Below the pieces are notes generated by a model. That model was not told where the DNA came from. It searched no databases and saw only the letters and a program-made list of their open reading frames with translations. Source: an uncultured Acetatifactor sp. (lineage in GTDB: Bacteria > Bacillota > Clostridia > Lachnospirales > Lachnospiraceae). From it: DNA of 5,940 bases. The stretch lies in contig CAJTKW010000120.1 in assembly GCA_910577035.1 (NCBI GenBank), forward strand, positions 1 to 5,940, in the 5' to 3' direction. This document shows, piece after piece, positions 5,793 through 5,940 of this stretch. Each line of letters begins with the position of its first letter. The stretch's first letter is position 1. The position numbers and the translations under genes were made by a program.

Positions 5793-5826
5793 CTGTAACA
5801 GAGGACCGTCCTTGTTTACGCAACAG
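5793..5826 (-). ncRNA. Candidate L19-type 5' leader hairpin of rplS
   Basis: The mRNA from about 5825 can form an irregular stem. CTGTTGC (5820-5826) pairs with GTTACAG (5793-5799), with one mismatch and one G-U. Inside, AGGA and TCCT close over a CGG loop (5802-5812). Firmicute L19 leaders that mediate feedback by the protein are known. I can see a compact structured leader between promoter and ribosome binding site but cannot confirm the family consensus. Confidence 0.4.
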
Positions 5827-5830
5827 TCAG

Positions 5831-5859
5831 ATTTTACCACAGATGAGTGAGGAATGCAA
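5831..5859 (-). promoter_or_regulatory. rplS promoter with extended -10
   Basis: On the minus strand the -10 is TAAAAT (5831-5836), preceded by TGG, which provides an extended -10 TGn. TTGCAT (5854-5859) is a partial -35 at exactly 17 bp. Transcription would start near 5825, giving a leader of about 74 nt. This is the best-formed promoter in the window and fits a strongly expressed ribosomal protein gene. Confidence 0.75.
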
Positions 5860-5903
5860 GTGCTTTTTTATTTCGCTTTATTCTTTTATAAGCCATTTAT
5901 GAT

Positions 5904-5939
5904 AATGTCTCATTAAACCACAAATGAAAATGTCCCAAT
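5904..5939. repeat. Paired 11-bp direct repeats at right edge, possible insertion-element end
   Basis: AATGTCTCATT (5904-5914) and AATGTCCCAAT (5929-5939) match at 9 of 11 positions and start 25 bp apart. Tandem spaced sites of this kind occur at the ends of some insertion sequences, where they bind transposase. No transposase reading frame is visible before the window ends, and the family cannot be named. A chance repeat in AT-rich intergenic DNA remains possible. Confidence 0.4.
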
Positions 5940-5940
5940 G

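Noticed and set aside
1..5940. CRISPR array, toxin-antitoxin or phage-defence system
   Set aside because: There are no regularly spaced repeat-spacer units, no small overlapping two-gene module outside the operon, and no nuclease or sensor domains other than RNase HII.

Overview
The window looks like a chromosomal housekeeping locus of a Firmicute, most likely an anaerobic Clostridia member of the Lachnospiraceae type. The evidence is the gene order (rplS, lepB, rbgA, a second lepB, rnhB, a large FliK-like protein, a small FlhB-C-like protein), which parallels the Bacillus rplS-ylqF(rbgA)-rnhB-ylqG-ylqH block. Strong AGGAGG-type ribosome binding sites and roughly balanced base composition fit this. 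The genus assignment is inference; the gene order and protein families are read from the sequence.

All seven genes lie on the minus strand, so transcription runs from high to low coordinates. At the right edge (5904-5940) two copies of an 11-bp motif sit 25 bp apart and resemble the repeated ends of an insertion element. Next come a clear promoter (5831-5859), a short structured leader, and rplS (ribosomal protein L19), which ends at a strong intrinsic terminator (5358-5392). A second promoter (5340-5368), overlapping the terminator's U-tract, starts a tightly packed operon: lepB (signal peptidase I), rbgA (50S assembly GTPase), a second lepB, rnhB (RNase HII) and a 622-residue protein with a FliK-like C-terminal domain. 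After a 240-bp spacer comes a 97-residue stand-alone homologue of the FlhB cytoplasmic C-terminal domain (YlqH/FlhX type). A ribosome-binding-like sequence at the left edge suggests another gene begins just outside.

Functionally the block mixes ribosome production (L19, RbgA), protein export (two signal peptidases) and genome maintenance (RNase HII). It also carries an orphan pair whose relatives, FliK and FlhB, interact to switch substrate specificity in flagellar type III secretion. No flagellar export gene is present here, so the role of this pair is open.

The most striking non-coding feature is the spacer between the last two genes (334-573). It contains a 162-bp near-palindrome (414-575) with perfect 12-bp terminal inverted repeats, whose outer end overlaps the stop codon of the FliK-like gene, next to a second independent stem-loop (354-410). 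It looks like a mobile or dispersed structured repeat inserted inside the operon. Apart from this spacer there is no gene-free stretch over about 180 bp.
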